From: Clostridia bacterium
Lineage (GTDB): Bacteria; Bacillota_A; Clostridia; Oscillospirales; CAG-272
Length of the DNA: 7,356 nt
Direction: 5' to 3'
Assembly: GCA_017626655.1 (NCBI GenBank)
Contig: JAGAIH010000171.1
Coordinates: forward strand, 1-7,356
The notes beneath the pieces are model-generated. The model made no database searches. It saw nothing but the letters and a program-made list of their open reading frames with translations, and was not told the DNA's origin. This document shows, piece after piece, positions 1-6,018 of this stretch. How positions within the stretch are numbered: position 1 is the stretch's first letter; each line of letters opens with the position of its first letter. A program made the translations under genes and the position numbers.

Positions 1-69
1 GGCACGGCGGAGGGCGGTCACCGCGCGGTCGGTGAAGGCGTACACCGCGGCACTCGCGCGGGGGCTCAT
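1..69 (-). CDS. Phage head gene downstream of portal (N-terminal 23 codons only), possibly minor head protein
   Basis: Only the first 23 codons are in the window; the gene runs off the left edge. The ATG at 69-67 overlaps the portal stop codon as ATGA, and GGAGG lies 7 bases upstream inside the end of the portal gene, so the two are probably translationally coupled. The visible start reads MSPRASAAVYAFTDRAVTA, too short for a family assignment. In SPP1-like phages the gene after the portal usually encodes a minor head/morphogenesis protein (gp7 type); that product is inferred from position only. Confidence 0.6.
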   Translation of the reverse strand, partial: MSPRASAAVYAFTDRAVTALRRA

Positions 70-1595
70 GCGTCATCCTCCCCCTCGGGCGGGGAAGCGG
101 AGGCGGACTTGTCCCGTTCCGCTTTGGCGGCGGCGTCCAGCTCGGCGGCGAGTTTGTTCTGCCGCTCCTCGTAGTATCTCGCCGAACTCGCGTAAGCCTC
201 CTCGGGGTCGGGGAAGAGGTTGCAGTAGGCGAAGGCCAGGCGGGGGTCGATCTTCTCACAGCCCAGCATGGTGGTGAGCACCTGGGACTTCATCTGGATG
301 TTCTCGTAGTTGCGGCGGGTGAAGCGGATCTCGATATCCGAGAGCTTCAGGGGCTTGGCGGCCTTTAGAACACCCATCCCCCGCAGGATGCGGAGTGCCA
401 GGGTCAGGGTACGCCGCTCCGACCGCTTGAAGACCATCTCGGTCTTCTTGGCTCTGGCCTCGGCATCCGACCATCCATCCCGCATGATGACCGCCGCGCC
501 GGTATCGCTGGTGGAGGAGCCGCCGTTGCGGTTGGGCATCCCGCAGATGACCAGAGCGGTGTTGTACATGTAATCCACCAGGGTCTGGGTCTGGAGCTGG
601 TTCAGCTCCTGCACGAGGTACTTGATATCCCCGTCGGGGGGGACCAGGATGGCGCCCTCGTCCTTCAGCCTCTTGTAGTCCGACTCGGAGATGTTGACCC
701 CCTTGAACATCATGAGGGCCTGGACGAACTGCTCGATGCCGTCCATGCGGTTGGAGGCTACGGCATTCATGGCGTCCAGAATGGGCACCACGATCTCGAA
801 GCCGCCCTGCCGCGCCCGCCCCGCGGGGTACTCGATGATGGGCACGTGCCCCAGGGCGTGGGGGACTGCCGAGACCAGCTTCAAGCCGCCCACGCTCCCG
901 GTGGGAGAGGCGGTCGCTTCCATAGCCACCGACGGCGGGGGCGAACCGCTGCCCGAGCCGTCCTCCAGTTCGTAGTAGCCGTCGGCGGTGTAAACGCTGT
1001 AGACGGTCTTCTTCTGCCCGTCCTCCTCTCTGACGGCGTAGGTACAGCCCAGCAGAGGCTCCCGCTCCACGCGGTTGGAGTAGACCACGAAGGTGTCGGC
1101 CACGGGGAGGGTAAAGAGGTCGAAGGGGGACTCGGCCTCCTCGTCCTGCCCGAAGCGGGGATTGGGGAGGATCAAACGGTAAGCGGTGCCGCAGACCGTG
1201 AAGTCCTCGGCCAGCTCCTGATCCAGCGCCGACTTGCCCACGGCGTGCATACAGTCGTTGAGGGCGCGGATCCCACGGCTGATCCGACCGCCCCCGCGGG
1301 CCACGTATTGGACGGGCTCGCCCATGAGGTAGCCCACCTTGAAGCTGACGATCTCGGCGGCGCGGTTCTCCATCACGCGGTTGCAGATCTCGGGACGGAC
1401 GTCCTTCACGCGTTTGAGAATGGGCTGGTCGCCGCGGTGGTAGCGATCCAGAAACACGATGTCGGCGCGGTTCTTCGCGTGGACCTTCAGGGCGGACTCC
1501 AGCACGCGGACCACGTTGGAGGCGTCCACGCGGGCTACCGATGAGGTGATCTCCTCGCGCCCGAAGAGGGGACGAGGGGATGGGGTATGGGACAT
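66..1595 (-). CDS. Phage portal protein, SPP1 gp6-like
   Basis: This 509-residue protein should form the dodecameric ring at one vertex of the capsid through which DNA is packaged and ejected, and on which the terminase docks. The SPP1-type portal family is recognised from the N-terminal stretch with NRVMENRAAEIVSFKVGYLM (about 72-91), the central GHVPIIEYP (249-257) leading into a long helix with DAMNAVASNRMDGIEQF (274-290), the TSDTGAAVIMRDG region (362-374), and IEIRFTRRN (421-429) before a charged, Ala-rich C-terminus. Length fits the family. A Gly/Ser/Pro-rich stretch at 213-237 looks like an inserted flexible loop. I chose ATG 1595 because AAAGGAGG lies 7 bases upstream; a longer frame to 1652 runs into a simple repeat and has no ribosome binding site. 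The next head gene overlaps its stop. Confidence 0.92.
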   Translation of the reverse strand: MSHTPSPRPLFGREEITSSVARVDASNVVRVLESALKVHAKNRADIVFLDRYHRGDQPILKRVKDVRPEICNRVMENRAAEIVSFKVGYLMGEPVQYVARGGGRISRGIRALNDCMHAVGKSALDQELAEDFTVCGTAYRLILPNPRFGQDEEAESPFDLFTLPVADTFVVYSNRVEREPLLGCTYAVREEDGQKKTVYSVYTADGYYELEDGSGSGSPPPSVAMEATASPTGSVGGLKLVSAVPHALGHVPIIEYPAGRARQGGFEIVVPILDAMNAVASNRMDGIEQFVQALMMFKGVNISESDYKRLKDEGAILVPPDGDIKYLVQELNQLQTQTLVDYMYNTALVICGMPNRNGGSSTSDTGAAVIMRDGWSDAEARAKKTEMVFKRSERRTLTLALRILRGMGVLKAAKPLKLSDIEIRFTRRNYENIQMKSQVLTTMLGCEKIDPRLAFAYCNLFPDPEEAYASSARYYEERQNKLAAELDAAAKAERDKSASASPPEGEDDA

Positions 1596-1613
1596 GGGGC
1601 ACCTCCTTTCCCG

Positions 1614-1653
1614 AAATGAATGATGAAGAATGAAGAATGAAAAATGAATCATT
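1614..1653. repeat. Short 7-mer tandem repeat bounded by inverted hexamers
   Basis: Units AAGAATG (1626-1632), AAGAATG (1633-1639) and AAAAATG (1640-1646) follow a related AATGATG (1619-1625). The block is bounded by AATGAT (1619-1624) and its inverse ATCATT (1648-1653). It lies in the 5' leader of the portal transcript, upstream of the ribosome binding site. Function unknown; similar AT-rich arrays are common between genes in clostridial genomes. Confidence 0.6.
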
Positions 1654-1659
1654 GCGGAA

Positions 1660-1676
1660 GAAACCCTACGGGTTTC
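1660..1676 (-). other. Perfect hairpin in portal leader
   Basis: GAAACCC and GGGTTTC form a perfect 7-bp stem with a 3-base loop. On the minus strand it would start just after the predicted portal transcription start. No U-tract follows on that strand, so it looks more like a leader or stability hairpin than a terminator. On the plus strand a T-rich run follows, but no plus-strand gene ends here. Confidence 0.5.
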
Positions 1677-1687
1677 AAGTTTTCTTT

Positions 1688-1696
1688 ATTATAGCA
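1688..1696 (-). promoter_or_regulatory. Extended -10 promoter for portal and downstream head genes
   Basis: On the minus strand TGC TATAAT forms a perfect extended -10 (TATAAT at 1693-1688). No good TTGACA is found at 16-18 bases upstream, where the sequence is close to CCCCGT, so recognition would depend on the extended -10. Transcription would start near 1681 and leave a leader of about 85 bases before the portal ATG. Confidence 0.55.
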
Positions 1697-1716
1697 GAAA
1701 TACGAACACAACGGGG

Positions 1717-1732
1717 ACCCATTTGGATGGGT
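1717..1732. other. Small hairpin between terminase and portal
   Basis: ACCCAT and ATGGGT form a perfect 6-bp stem with a 4-base loop (TTGG), about 20 bases past the terminase stop. No U-tract follows on the minus strand, so it is not a convincing intrinsic terminator. It may protect the terminase mRNA end or be part of a dispersed intergenic element. Confidence 0.4.
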
Positions 1733-1750
1733 AAAAGTCCGTTTTACTCG

Positions 1751-3400
1751 TCAGCACGGCCTCCGAAACACCTGATACCCCTCCGCCCGCTTTCTCGCCA
1801 TACCCATGGCCATGGACAGGCTGTCGGGGGCGTCGTCGTGGGCGTTTTTGGCGTACATCTTGTAGCCGTAGACGTTGTCCATGAAGCGGCTGTAGGCCTT
1901 GTCCCGCTTGCCCTCCTCCAGAAAGATCATGGAGGCCTTGATGTCGGGGGCCTTGTCGAAGATGCGCTGGTACTTTGCCTCATTGGATGGCGCGGGCTTG
2001 GTGGTGAGGTTGAGCTTGATCCCCAGCCTCTGAAGCTCGGCCTCCACGCCGTCCTTGTAGCCCTCGGTGGACTTGTTGGCCTCGATCTGCATGGCCGCCA
2101 CCCCCCACCGCCGGGCGGTTTTGGCGAGGAGGGGCTGGGTGACCTTCTTGTCCCCGTCGTCATAGACCACAGCGGGGACGTAGATATCCTCCCCGTACTG
2201 CACGCACACCGGCGCGGCTACGTAGTCCCCGCCGCCAAAGGCGGGATCCACCGCCATGAAGACACGGTCGGGCTCACGGTCCGGCAGGGTGCCGTTGAAG
2301 AAGCGGAAGTCCCCCGAGGAGAACAGGGAACCGTCCCGCTCGATGGGATCCCCCTGATACTGGGCGTTCCAGGAGGCCATATCGTCGTTGCGCTCAAAGG
2401 ATGCCCGACGGCGGCGGTAGTAGTCGGTGGAGAAGCCCACTCCGTAGGCGTAGTGGAAGTTGCTCTCATCCCGCTCGTTGAGGGCGGGAAGATTCAGCAC
2501 CGCCCGTCTCACCCCCGCAAAACGCTCGTCCTGCTCCAGAAGCCCCCGCCGCAGTCCCGCGGGGTCGATGAGTGACCAGCGGGTGCCACACCAGAGGATC
2601 TTGGCCCCCTCCTTGGCGCGGGGGAGGAGGTTGTTGTCCACCTTGCTCCACGCCGACATGAGGCGGTCCTTGTTGAGCGCCTCCTCGATGCCCCCGATGA
2701 GGTCGTCGGTGATGAGGAAGCCGTCGCAGTCGCAGGCACCGTTCAGGGTACCGTAGAGAGAGCGGCAGGTCAGGGTGGGGTATCTCCGTCGGCGGTCGAT
2801 GTTGATGAACTCCTCGGCGGCGTTGGTCTGCACCACTTTGGCCTCGGGGAAGATCTCCCCCCACTTGTAGGTGTAGGGATCGTTGATGATCTCCAAAACA
2901 CCCCCGTAAAAGGCGGAGGTGATGGTGTCGGAGTAGGCCGAGTAGAGATTGGAGCGCTCACCGTTCCGCCCCATGAGCCACGTGGCGGCAAAGAGCAGCA
3001 GGGTGGTCTTGCCCACGCGGGGGGGCATGGAGATGAAGCCCTCGTCCAGCTCGTCGTCGGCCAGCCGCTGGAGGATGTCCACCGCCCGATGCAGAACGGG
3101 GCGGCGGGGCTGGTAGAACCGCTCGGAGGGCTTGCGGTCGATCTCCAGGCAGAGCATATAGGCGTCCAGATCCGCCTCGGCATCGTAGAAGAGGGTGCGG
3201 CGGTAGAGGTCGTAGAATCCGCCGAGACTTGACGCGGGGGTGTCGGGATCCTCCATGGCGCGGGTCACGGCTCTTCGGACCTCTTTTGACAGGGCGTGAT
3301 CCATGACCTCGCGGGCTACCGAAAACAGATCCTCATAGGGACGGCGGTCACGGGGATAGCGGGCAATGGCGCGGCGGATGGGGTCGATCAGATCTTGCAT
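1751..3400 (-). CDS. Phage terminase large subunit (ATPase and nuclease)
   Basis: This 549-residue protein should be the packaging motor: its ATPase drives DNA through the portal and its nuclease cuts the concatemer. The N-terminal 120 residues are a helical region with a GGFYDLYRRTLFYDA segment. The ATPase has a Walker A of the terminase type, MPPRVGKTT (125-133), a Walker B FLITDD (228-233) and the coupling motif LWCGTRW (269-275). The RNase H-like nuclease domain has its expected acidic residues at D385 (FMAVDPAFGGG), E440 (MQIE) and D523/D526 (HDDAPD). Length is normal for the family. The ATG at 3400 has AGGAGG only 4 bases upstream. It is unusual in lying directly behind an intrinsic terminator, with no terminase small subunit upstream. 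Confidence 0.95.
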   Translation of the reverse strand: MQDLIDPIRRAIARYPRDRRPYEDLFSVAREVMDHALSKEVRRAVTRAMEDPDTPASSLGGFYDLYRRTLFYDAEADLDAYMLCLEIDRKPSERFYQPRRPVLHRAVDILQRLADDELDEGFISMPPRVGKTTLLLFAATWLMGRNGERSNLYSAYSDTITSAFYGGVLEIINDPYTYKWGEIFPEAKVVQTNAAEEFINIDRRRRYPTLTCRSLYGTLNGACDCDGFLITDDLIGGIEEALNKDRLMSAWSKVDNNLLPRAKEGAKILWCGTRWSLIDPAGLRRGLLEQDERFAGVRRAVLNLPALNERDESNFHYAYGVGFSTDYYRRRRASFERNDDMASWNAQYQGDPIERDGSLFSSGDFRFFNGTLPDREPDRVFMAVDPAFGGGDYVAAPVCVQYGEDIYVPAVVYDDGDKKVTQPLLAKTARRWGVAAMQIEANKSTEGYKDGVEAELQRLGIKLNLTTKPAPSNEAKYQRIFDKAPDIKASMIFLEEGKRDKAYSRFMDNVYGYKMYAKNAHDDAPDSLSMAMGMARKRAEGYQVFRRPC

Positions 3401-3417
3401 GGTACCTCCTGTAACAG

Positions 3418-3461
3418 AAAAAAACGGGGTGGCTTACGCTTGCGCGTCAGCGACCCCGTTT
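3418..3461 (-). terminator. Intrinsic terminator after the nuclease gene, directly before terminase
   Basis: On the minus strand a 9-bp outer stem (AAACGGGGT / ACCCCGTTT at 3422-3430 and 3453-3461) continues, after one G-G mismatch, into an 8-bp inner stem (3432-3439 with 3444-3451, one mismatch) and a 4-base loop. It is followed by a run of Ts (plus-strand As at 3418-3424). This is a strong terminator for leftward transcription. Its U-tract ends about 8 bases before the terminase ribosome binding site (3405-3410). Confidence 0.85.
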
Positions 3462-3469
3462 GGTCTTGT

Positions 3470-3487
3470 CCCCGCCCGTTCGCGGGG
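3470..3487. other. GC-rich hairpin just after the nuclease stop codon
   Basis: CCCCGC (3470-3475) and GCGGGG (3482-3487) pair perfectly around a 6-base loop, 4 bases past the nuclease stop codon on the minus strand. No U-tract follows. Together with the terminator it makes a double-hairpin 3' end and may protect or reinforce it. Confidence 0.5.
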
Positions 3488-3490
3488 GTG

Positions 3491-4897
3491 TTATTTGGTT
3501 TGAGTGCTGTTGGCTGTCTCGGCCCCCTGCTTGCGGATGGCTTCCAGGATCAGACCAGCCAGGGTGTCCCGATCCCAGAGCTCCACGCCGGTCTCGTCGG
3601 CGAGGGTGCGGGCGGCTTCGGTGAAGTAGTTGTTGGTGATGACGGCGGCCAGATCCGCGTGATAGTGGGCCTTTCCCGCGTAGACCTCCTGCACCGCCTT
3701 CACGCCTACGGGACTTGTGTAGAGCTTGCATTGGATGGCGATCTTGACCGCGCCGTCGTAGGCGATCACGTCCACGCCGTAGTCACCGCTCCCTTGGGTG
3801 ACGGTGATATTGGTAAATCCCATGGCGGGCAGGAGACGGGCCACGTAGTGCTCGAAGGCGTGGCCGTCGAGGGAGTCTGCTTTTTGCAGCTCGGCGGAGA
3901 CGGAGGCGGACAGGCGCGGTTTCGGAGAAGCCCCCTTGAATCCGTTGGAAAGAAGCACGACCGCCACAACAAACAGACTTCCGTCACAGAACAAGAAGAA
4001 CAAAGCCATATCGGGCGCGAACAGCAAAAGCGGGAGGAGGATCACCCCGATCCCAAGAGAGACCAGAAGGAGGATCAAGCCGATACGACCTTCGCGCTGA
4101 CGGCTTTCCCGCAATATCTGCTCCGCCTTTTCTTTTTGCGAGACGGGCAAGGATCCGTCCGGATCGGGCGGAGCGGTCTCCTCTCTATCACGAGGAGCCA
4201 CGGACGGCGCGACCGTTTCGGTTGGTTCGGTCTCCGAAATGCTTTCGGTTTCTTCGCTGTCCTCGGACGCCTCTGCCTCATCCTGATCGGTCTCAAGCTC
4301 GACCAAGGAGATCTCGCCGCCGATAATGGCCAAGCACTTTTCGTTCTCAAGGGAATCCACGTCAAAGTCGGGGAGAAAGCGCCGTACCGCATCCTCGTCG
4401 GCACCCTCCATGAACAGGAAATCGGCAAAGTGGGATCCCATTTCCAACTCCTCGTCGGAATAAAACGAGAACGCGACCACGTGAATATTGGTCTGCCGTG
4501 CCCTCAAAAGGATGCGACGCAGGTCATTTTTCCGCTTTTCCTCGTCATATTCCATGACCTCCATTAGGTCGTCAATGATGACGTATCGGTGAGGCTCGGA
4601 GCAGGTACGCTCTCCCGCCTCGGCCATTCTCTGAAGCCGTTCGTTTGCCAGCGCGGCGGTATCGGCCAGTACGCGGGTGATGAGAGTCTTTCCGTCGGCA
4701 AACTCTGAAAGACCCGAAACACCGCGGAAACGGTCGAGGCTGTCGGCGGTGTCCAGAATCACCAGCTCGGCGGAATTGCGGACGATCTCGCTTACCAAGC
4801 CATTTGCCAGAACCTCACGACTGTCGCATACGATACCGTGGATGAGGAGGGAAGGGGAGAGGATCATGCGGGGCAAGAGCGGAAGTAAGGCGTTCAT
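3491..4897 (-). CDS. Degenerate FtsK-like domain fused to two membrane segments and an Mrr-type nuclease
   Basis: This 468-residue protein has four parts. Residues 10-195 resemble an FtsK/HerA ATPase: LLIHG (17-21) is followed by IVCDSREV where a P-loop should be, so the Lys and Ser/Thr are lost. LVILD with RFRGV (45-60) matches the LVLID...RWRGL of the FtsK gene at 7059, and a Walker B-like YVIIDD (105-110) remains. Residues 197-255 are acidic and Pro/Ser/Thr-rich, probably disordered. Two hydrophobic spans follow at about 272-293 and 297-317. The C-terminus (340-450) is an Mrr-like restriction endonuclease fold with E349, D376 (GDYGVD) and QCK (389-391), the PD-(D/E)xK-type set. With two membrane spans, both soluble ends probably face the cytoplasm. 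The ATG overlaps the recombinase stop (ATGA), with AAGGGAG upstream. Likely a membrane-tethered DNA-cutting protein; its target is unknown. Confidence 0.85.
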   Translation of the reverse strand: MNALLPLLPRMILSPSLLIHGIVCDSREVLANGLVSEIVRNSAELVILDTADSLDRFRGVSGLSEFADGKTLITRVLADTAALANERLQRMAEAGERTCSEPHRYVIIDDLMEVMEYDEEKRKNDLRRILLRARQTNIHVVAFSFYSDEELEMGSHFADFLFMEGADEDAVRRFLPDFDVDSLENEKCLAIIGGEISLVELETDQDEAEASEDSEETESISETEPTETVAPSVAPRDREETAPPDPDGSLPVSQKEKAEQILRESRQREGRIGLILLLVSLGIGVILLPLLLFAPDMALFFLFCDGSLFVVAVVLLSNGFKGASPKPRLSASVSAELQKADSLDGHAFEHYVARLLPAMGFTNITVTQGSGDYGVDVIAYDGAVKIAIQCKLYTSPVGVKAVQEVYAGKAHYHADLAAVITNNYFTEAARTLADETGVELWDRDTLAGLILEAIRKQGAETANSTQTK

Positions 4898-5466
4898 GCG
4901 TTGTCTCCCTTCTCATACTCCGCCACCCGTCGATAAAAGGTATTCGGCTTCAAGCCCAGATGCTCCATAGCCGCGCGGGCGGTGATCTGTCCCGACTTCC
5001 AGAGCCGATACTCCTGCTCAAACCGCTCCATGTCCACACTGATGGGGACTCTGCCCTTATACTCCCCCCGTTCCTTGCGGAGCTCAATACCCTCCTGCTG
5101 ACGCTCGCGGATATAGTCGCGTTCCAGCTGACTGATGGCACCAAGAATGGTAAGCATTGCTTTTCCGGCGGGGGTATTGGTGTCGATGGCCTCCTTTTGG
5201 GAAAGGAAGTCCACGCCCTTCTCGCGAAGCTCGTCAGTGATCGCCAGCAAGTCCTTCGTGTTGCGTGCCAGACGGCTGAAGGACTCAACAATGACGGTAT
5301 CGCCTTCACGGACGAATTCCATCATAGCCTTCAAGCGAGGTCTGTCCATGGTCGCGCCGCTCATGATGTCCACAAATATCTTTTCAACGCCCAGTCGCTC
5401 CATAAGGACCTCCTGCCGCTCAGGATTCTGGGTCTTACTGCTGATTCTTACGTATCCTACCTTCAT
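4894..5466 (-). CDS. Small serine recombinase (resolvase/invertase family)
   Basis: This 190-residue protein should cut and rejoin DNA at short dyad sites through a 5'-phosphoserine intermediate. The N-terminal catalytic domain has YVRISSKTQNPERQ, with R7 and S9 as the likely active-site pair, and SRLARNTKDL carrying R65 and R68. The long helix SQLERDYIRERQQEGI (112-127) is the usual dimer/arm helix. Residues 157-183 (SGQITARAAMEHLG...TFYRRV) form a resolvase-type helix-turn-helix. Length matches the resolvase/invertase class, not the large phage integrase class. The ATG at 5466 has a GAGG site upstream and a near-consensus promoter 31-60 bases away. It is translationally coupled to the nuclease fusion. 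It could be a resolvase, an invertase or a mobility enzyme; the sequence does not decide. Confidence 0.93.
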   Translation of the reverse strand: MKVGYVRISSKTQNPERQEVLMERLGVEKIFVDIMSGATMDRPRLKAMMEFVREGDTVIVESFSRLARNTKDLLAITDELREKGVDFLSQKEAIDTNTPAGKAMLTILGAISQLERDYIRERQQEGIELRKERGEYKGRVPISVDMERFEQEYRLWKSGQITARAAMEHLGLKPNTFYRRVAEYEKGDNA

Positions 5467-5496
5467 ATCGGGTACCTCGCTTCATGTGTTTATTTC

Positions 5497-5525
5497 ATAA
5501 TAACATACTTTTCGCAATATGTCAA
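5497..5525 (-). promoter_or_regulatory. Promoter of the recombinase-nuclease operon
   Basis: On the minus strand TTGACA (5525-5520), a 17-base spacer and TATTAT (5502-5497) form a near-consensus housekeeping promoter. Transcription would start near 5490, about 25 bases before the recombinase ATG. The -35 lies inside a 15-bp inverted repeat shared with the divergent promoter at 5746-5774. Confidence 0.85.
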
Positions 5526-5529
5526 TAGG

Positions 5530-5741
5530 TTTGGGAAAAATATTTCATTGTTTCAGAAATAACCTTTTTGTTTTACGCGAGTGGTGGGAGCACCTACCTC
5601 CCCACCGCCAAAAAACCTATATCCCCCATGGGGTGGGTGTTTCACATGGGTATACTTCAATGACAAAGGTGTGCCCCGCCGGTTCTGTGTGTCGCAAGGG
5701 TCGAAAAATAATAATGAAATGTTGCAATAATATTTGAAAAC
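5530..5741. other. Intergenic segment between the divergent promoters
   Basis: No gene with a credible start was found here. The outer thirds are AT-rich and could act as upstream promoter elements. The middle (5575-5700) is GC-rich and contains a bulged hairpin (5583-5606), the palindrome CCCCATGGGG (5634-5643) and a second CATGGG about 20 bases on. Its position between a recombinase and the divergent operon is where resolvases often keep their recombination and operator sites, but no clear subsites were identified. Confidence 0.5.
5583..5606. other. Bulged GC-rich hairpin
   Basis: GGTGGGAG (5583-5590) pairs with CTCCCCACC (5598-5606) with one bulged C and a 7-base loop. Neither strand has a following U-tract, so it is not an intrinsic terminator. 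It could be a protein-binding dyad. Confidence 0.35.
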
Positions 5742-5745
5742 CCTA

Positions 5746-5774
5746 TTGACATATTGAGACAAATGTGCTATAAT
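5746..5774 (+). promoter_or_regulatory. Consensus promoter of the rightward operon
   Basis: TTGACA (5746-5751), a 17-base spacer and TATAAT (5769-5774), preceded by TGC, make a full-consensus promoter with an extended -10. Transcription would begin near 5781, about 50 bases before the first ATG. An inverted repeat, ACATATT (5749-5755) and AATATGT (5772-5778), brackets the spacer and -10 and could be an operator. Confidence 0.9.
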
Positions 5775-5829
5775 ATGTATGTAAGGCAAAGGAGCCCACA
5801 AAGCCCCCGATAAGAAAGGAAGTGAGGAA

Positions 5830-5973
5830 ATGAACGAGGGTATGACCAACCAACAGTTGAACACCCTGCTCGAAACGCTGGCCAAGCTGATAGAGAGCAC
5901 GGCGAAGACGCCCGAAGAGGCCGCGGCCATCGTCAGAGAAGCCAAGACCGACGCCCAGACCAAGACAGGGTAA
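5830..5973 (+). CDS. Small hypothetical protein, 47 residues
   Basis: First gene of the rightward operon. The ATG is preceded by AGGAAGTGAGGA, a good ribosome binding site. The product starts MNEGMTNQQLNTLLETLAKL and continues as a charged, Ala/Glu/Lys-rich, probably all-helical chain (LLETLAKLIES, then PEEAAAIVREA). It has no membrane segment and no cysteines. A second Met at residue 5 (5842) is a possible alternative start but is less well spaced from the binding site. From memory, short proteins with a similar MTNxQLNTLLE start occur in clostridial mobile elements without assigned function; I cannot confirm this here. It ends 3 bases before the U-tract end of a convergent antisense RNA. 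Confidence 0.7.
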   Translation: MNEGMTNQQLNTLLETLAKLIESTAKTPEEAAAIVREAKTDAQTKTG

Positions 5974-5975
5974 AC

Positions 5976-6018
5976 AAAAAAAGTGAGTGACCCAGCCGAC
6001 CAAGCAAAAATCACTCAC
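5976..6018 (-). terminator. Intrinsic terminator of the antisense small RNA
   Basis: On the minus strand GTGAGTGA (6018-6011) pairs perfectly with TCACTCAC (5990-5983) around a 20-base loop. It is followed by seven Ts (5982-5976). The orientation shows it terminates leftward transcription; in the plus direction no T-run follows. Confidence 0.8.

Larger units (their letters stand above)
5515..5756. repeat. 15-bp perfect inverted repeat covering the two divergent -35 boxes
   Basis: CAATATGTCAATAGG at 5515-5529 is the exact reverse complement of CCTATTGACATATTG at 5742-5756; the match extends to 17 of 18 bases. The arms enclose 212 bases. Each contains the TTGACA of an outward-facing promoter, so the two operons start from nearly mirror-image sequences. 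The arms may be a shared operator, a recombinase binding site or a duplicated promoter. Confidence 0.75.

Noticed and set aside
256..1602. 448-codon open frame on the minus strand
   Set aside because: It is a second frame of the portal gene, with an Arg/Pro/Gly-rich composition typical of out-of-frame GC-rich DNA.
1596..1652. 19-codon N-terminal extension of the portal gene
   Set aside because: It translates the simple repeat, lacks a ribosome binding site, and would include the strong AAAGGAGG site that fits ATG 1595.
1804..1815. Palindrome CCATGGCCATGG in the terminase gene
   Set aside because: It encodes the Met-Ala-Met-Gly run at the protein's C-terminal end and is best explained by codons.
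1637..2575. 312-codon open frame on the plus strand
   Set aside because: It lies opposite the terminase gene, whose motifs are unmistakable. It is a by-product of GC-rich codons, and its start sits in the 7-mer repeat without a ribosome binding site.
3491..4270. Frameshifted or decayed nuclease gene
   Set aside because: The frame is continuous over 468 codons with catalytic residues kept and coupled translation. The P-loop change is substitution, not truncation.
3296..4567. 423-codon open frame on the plus strand
   Set aside because: It runs antisense to the nuclease fusion and across its terminator, has no recognisable domain and no ribosome binding site.
5660..5737. Cys-rich 25-residue peptide on the plus strand (starts MTKVCPAGSVC)
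   Set aside because: No ribosome binding site or dedicated promoter; it lies between the two divergent promoters, upstream of the rightward start site.
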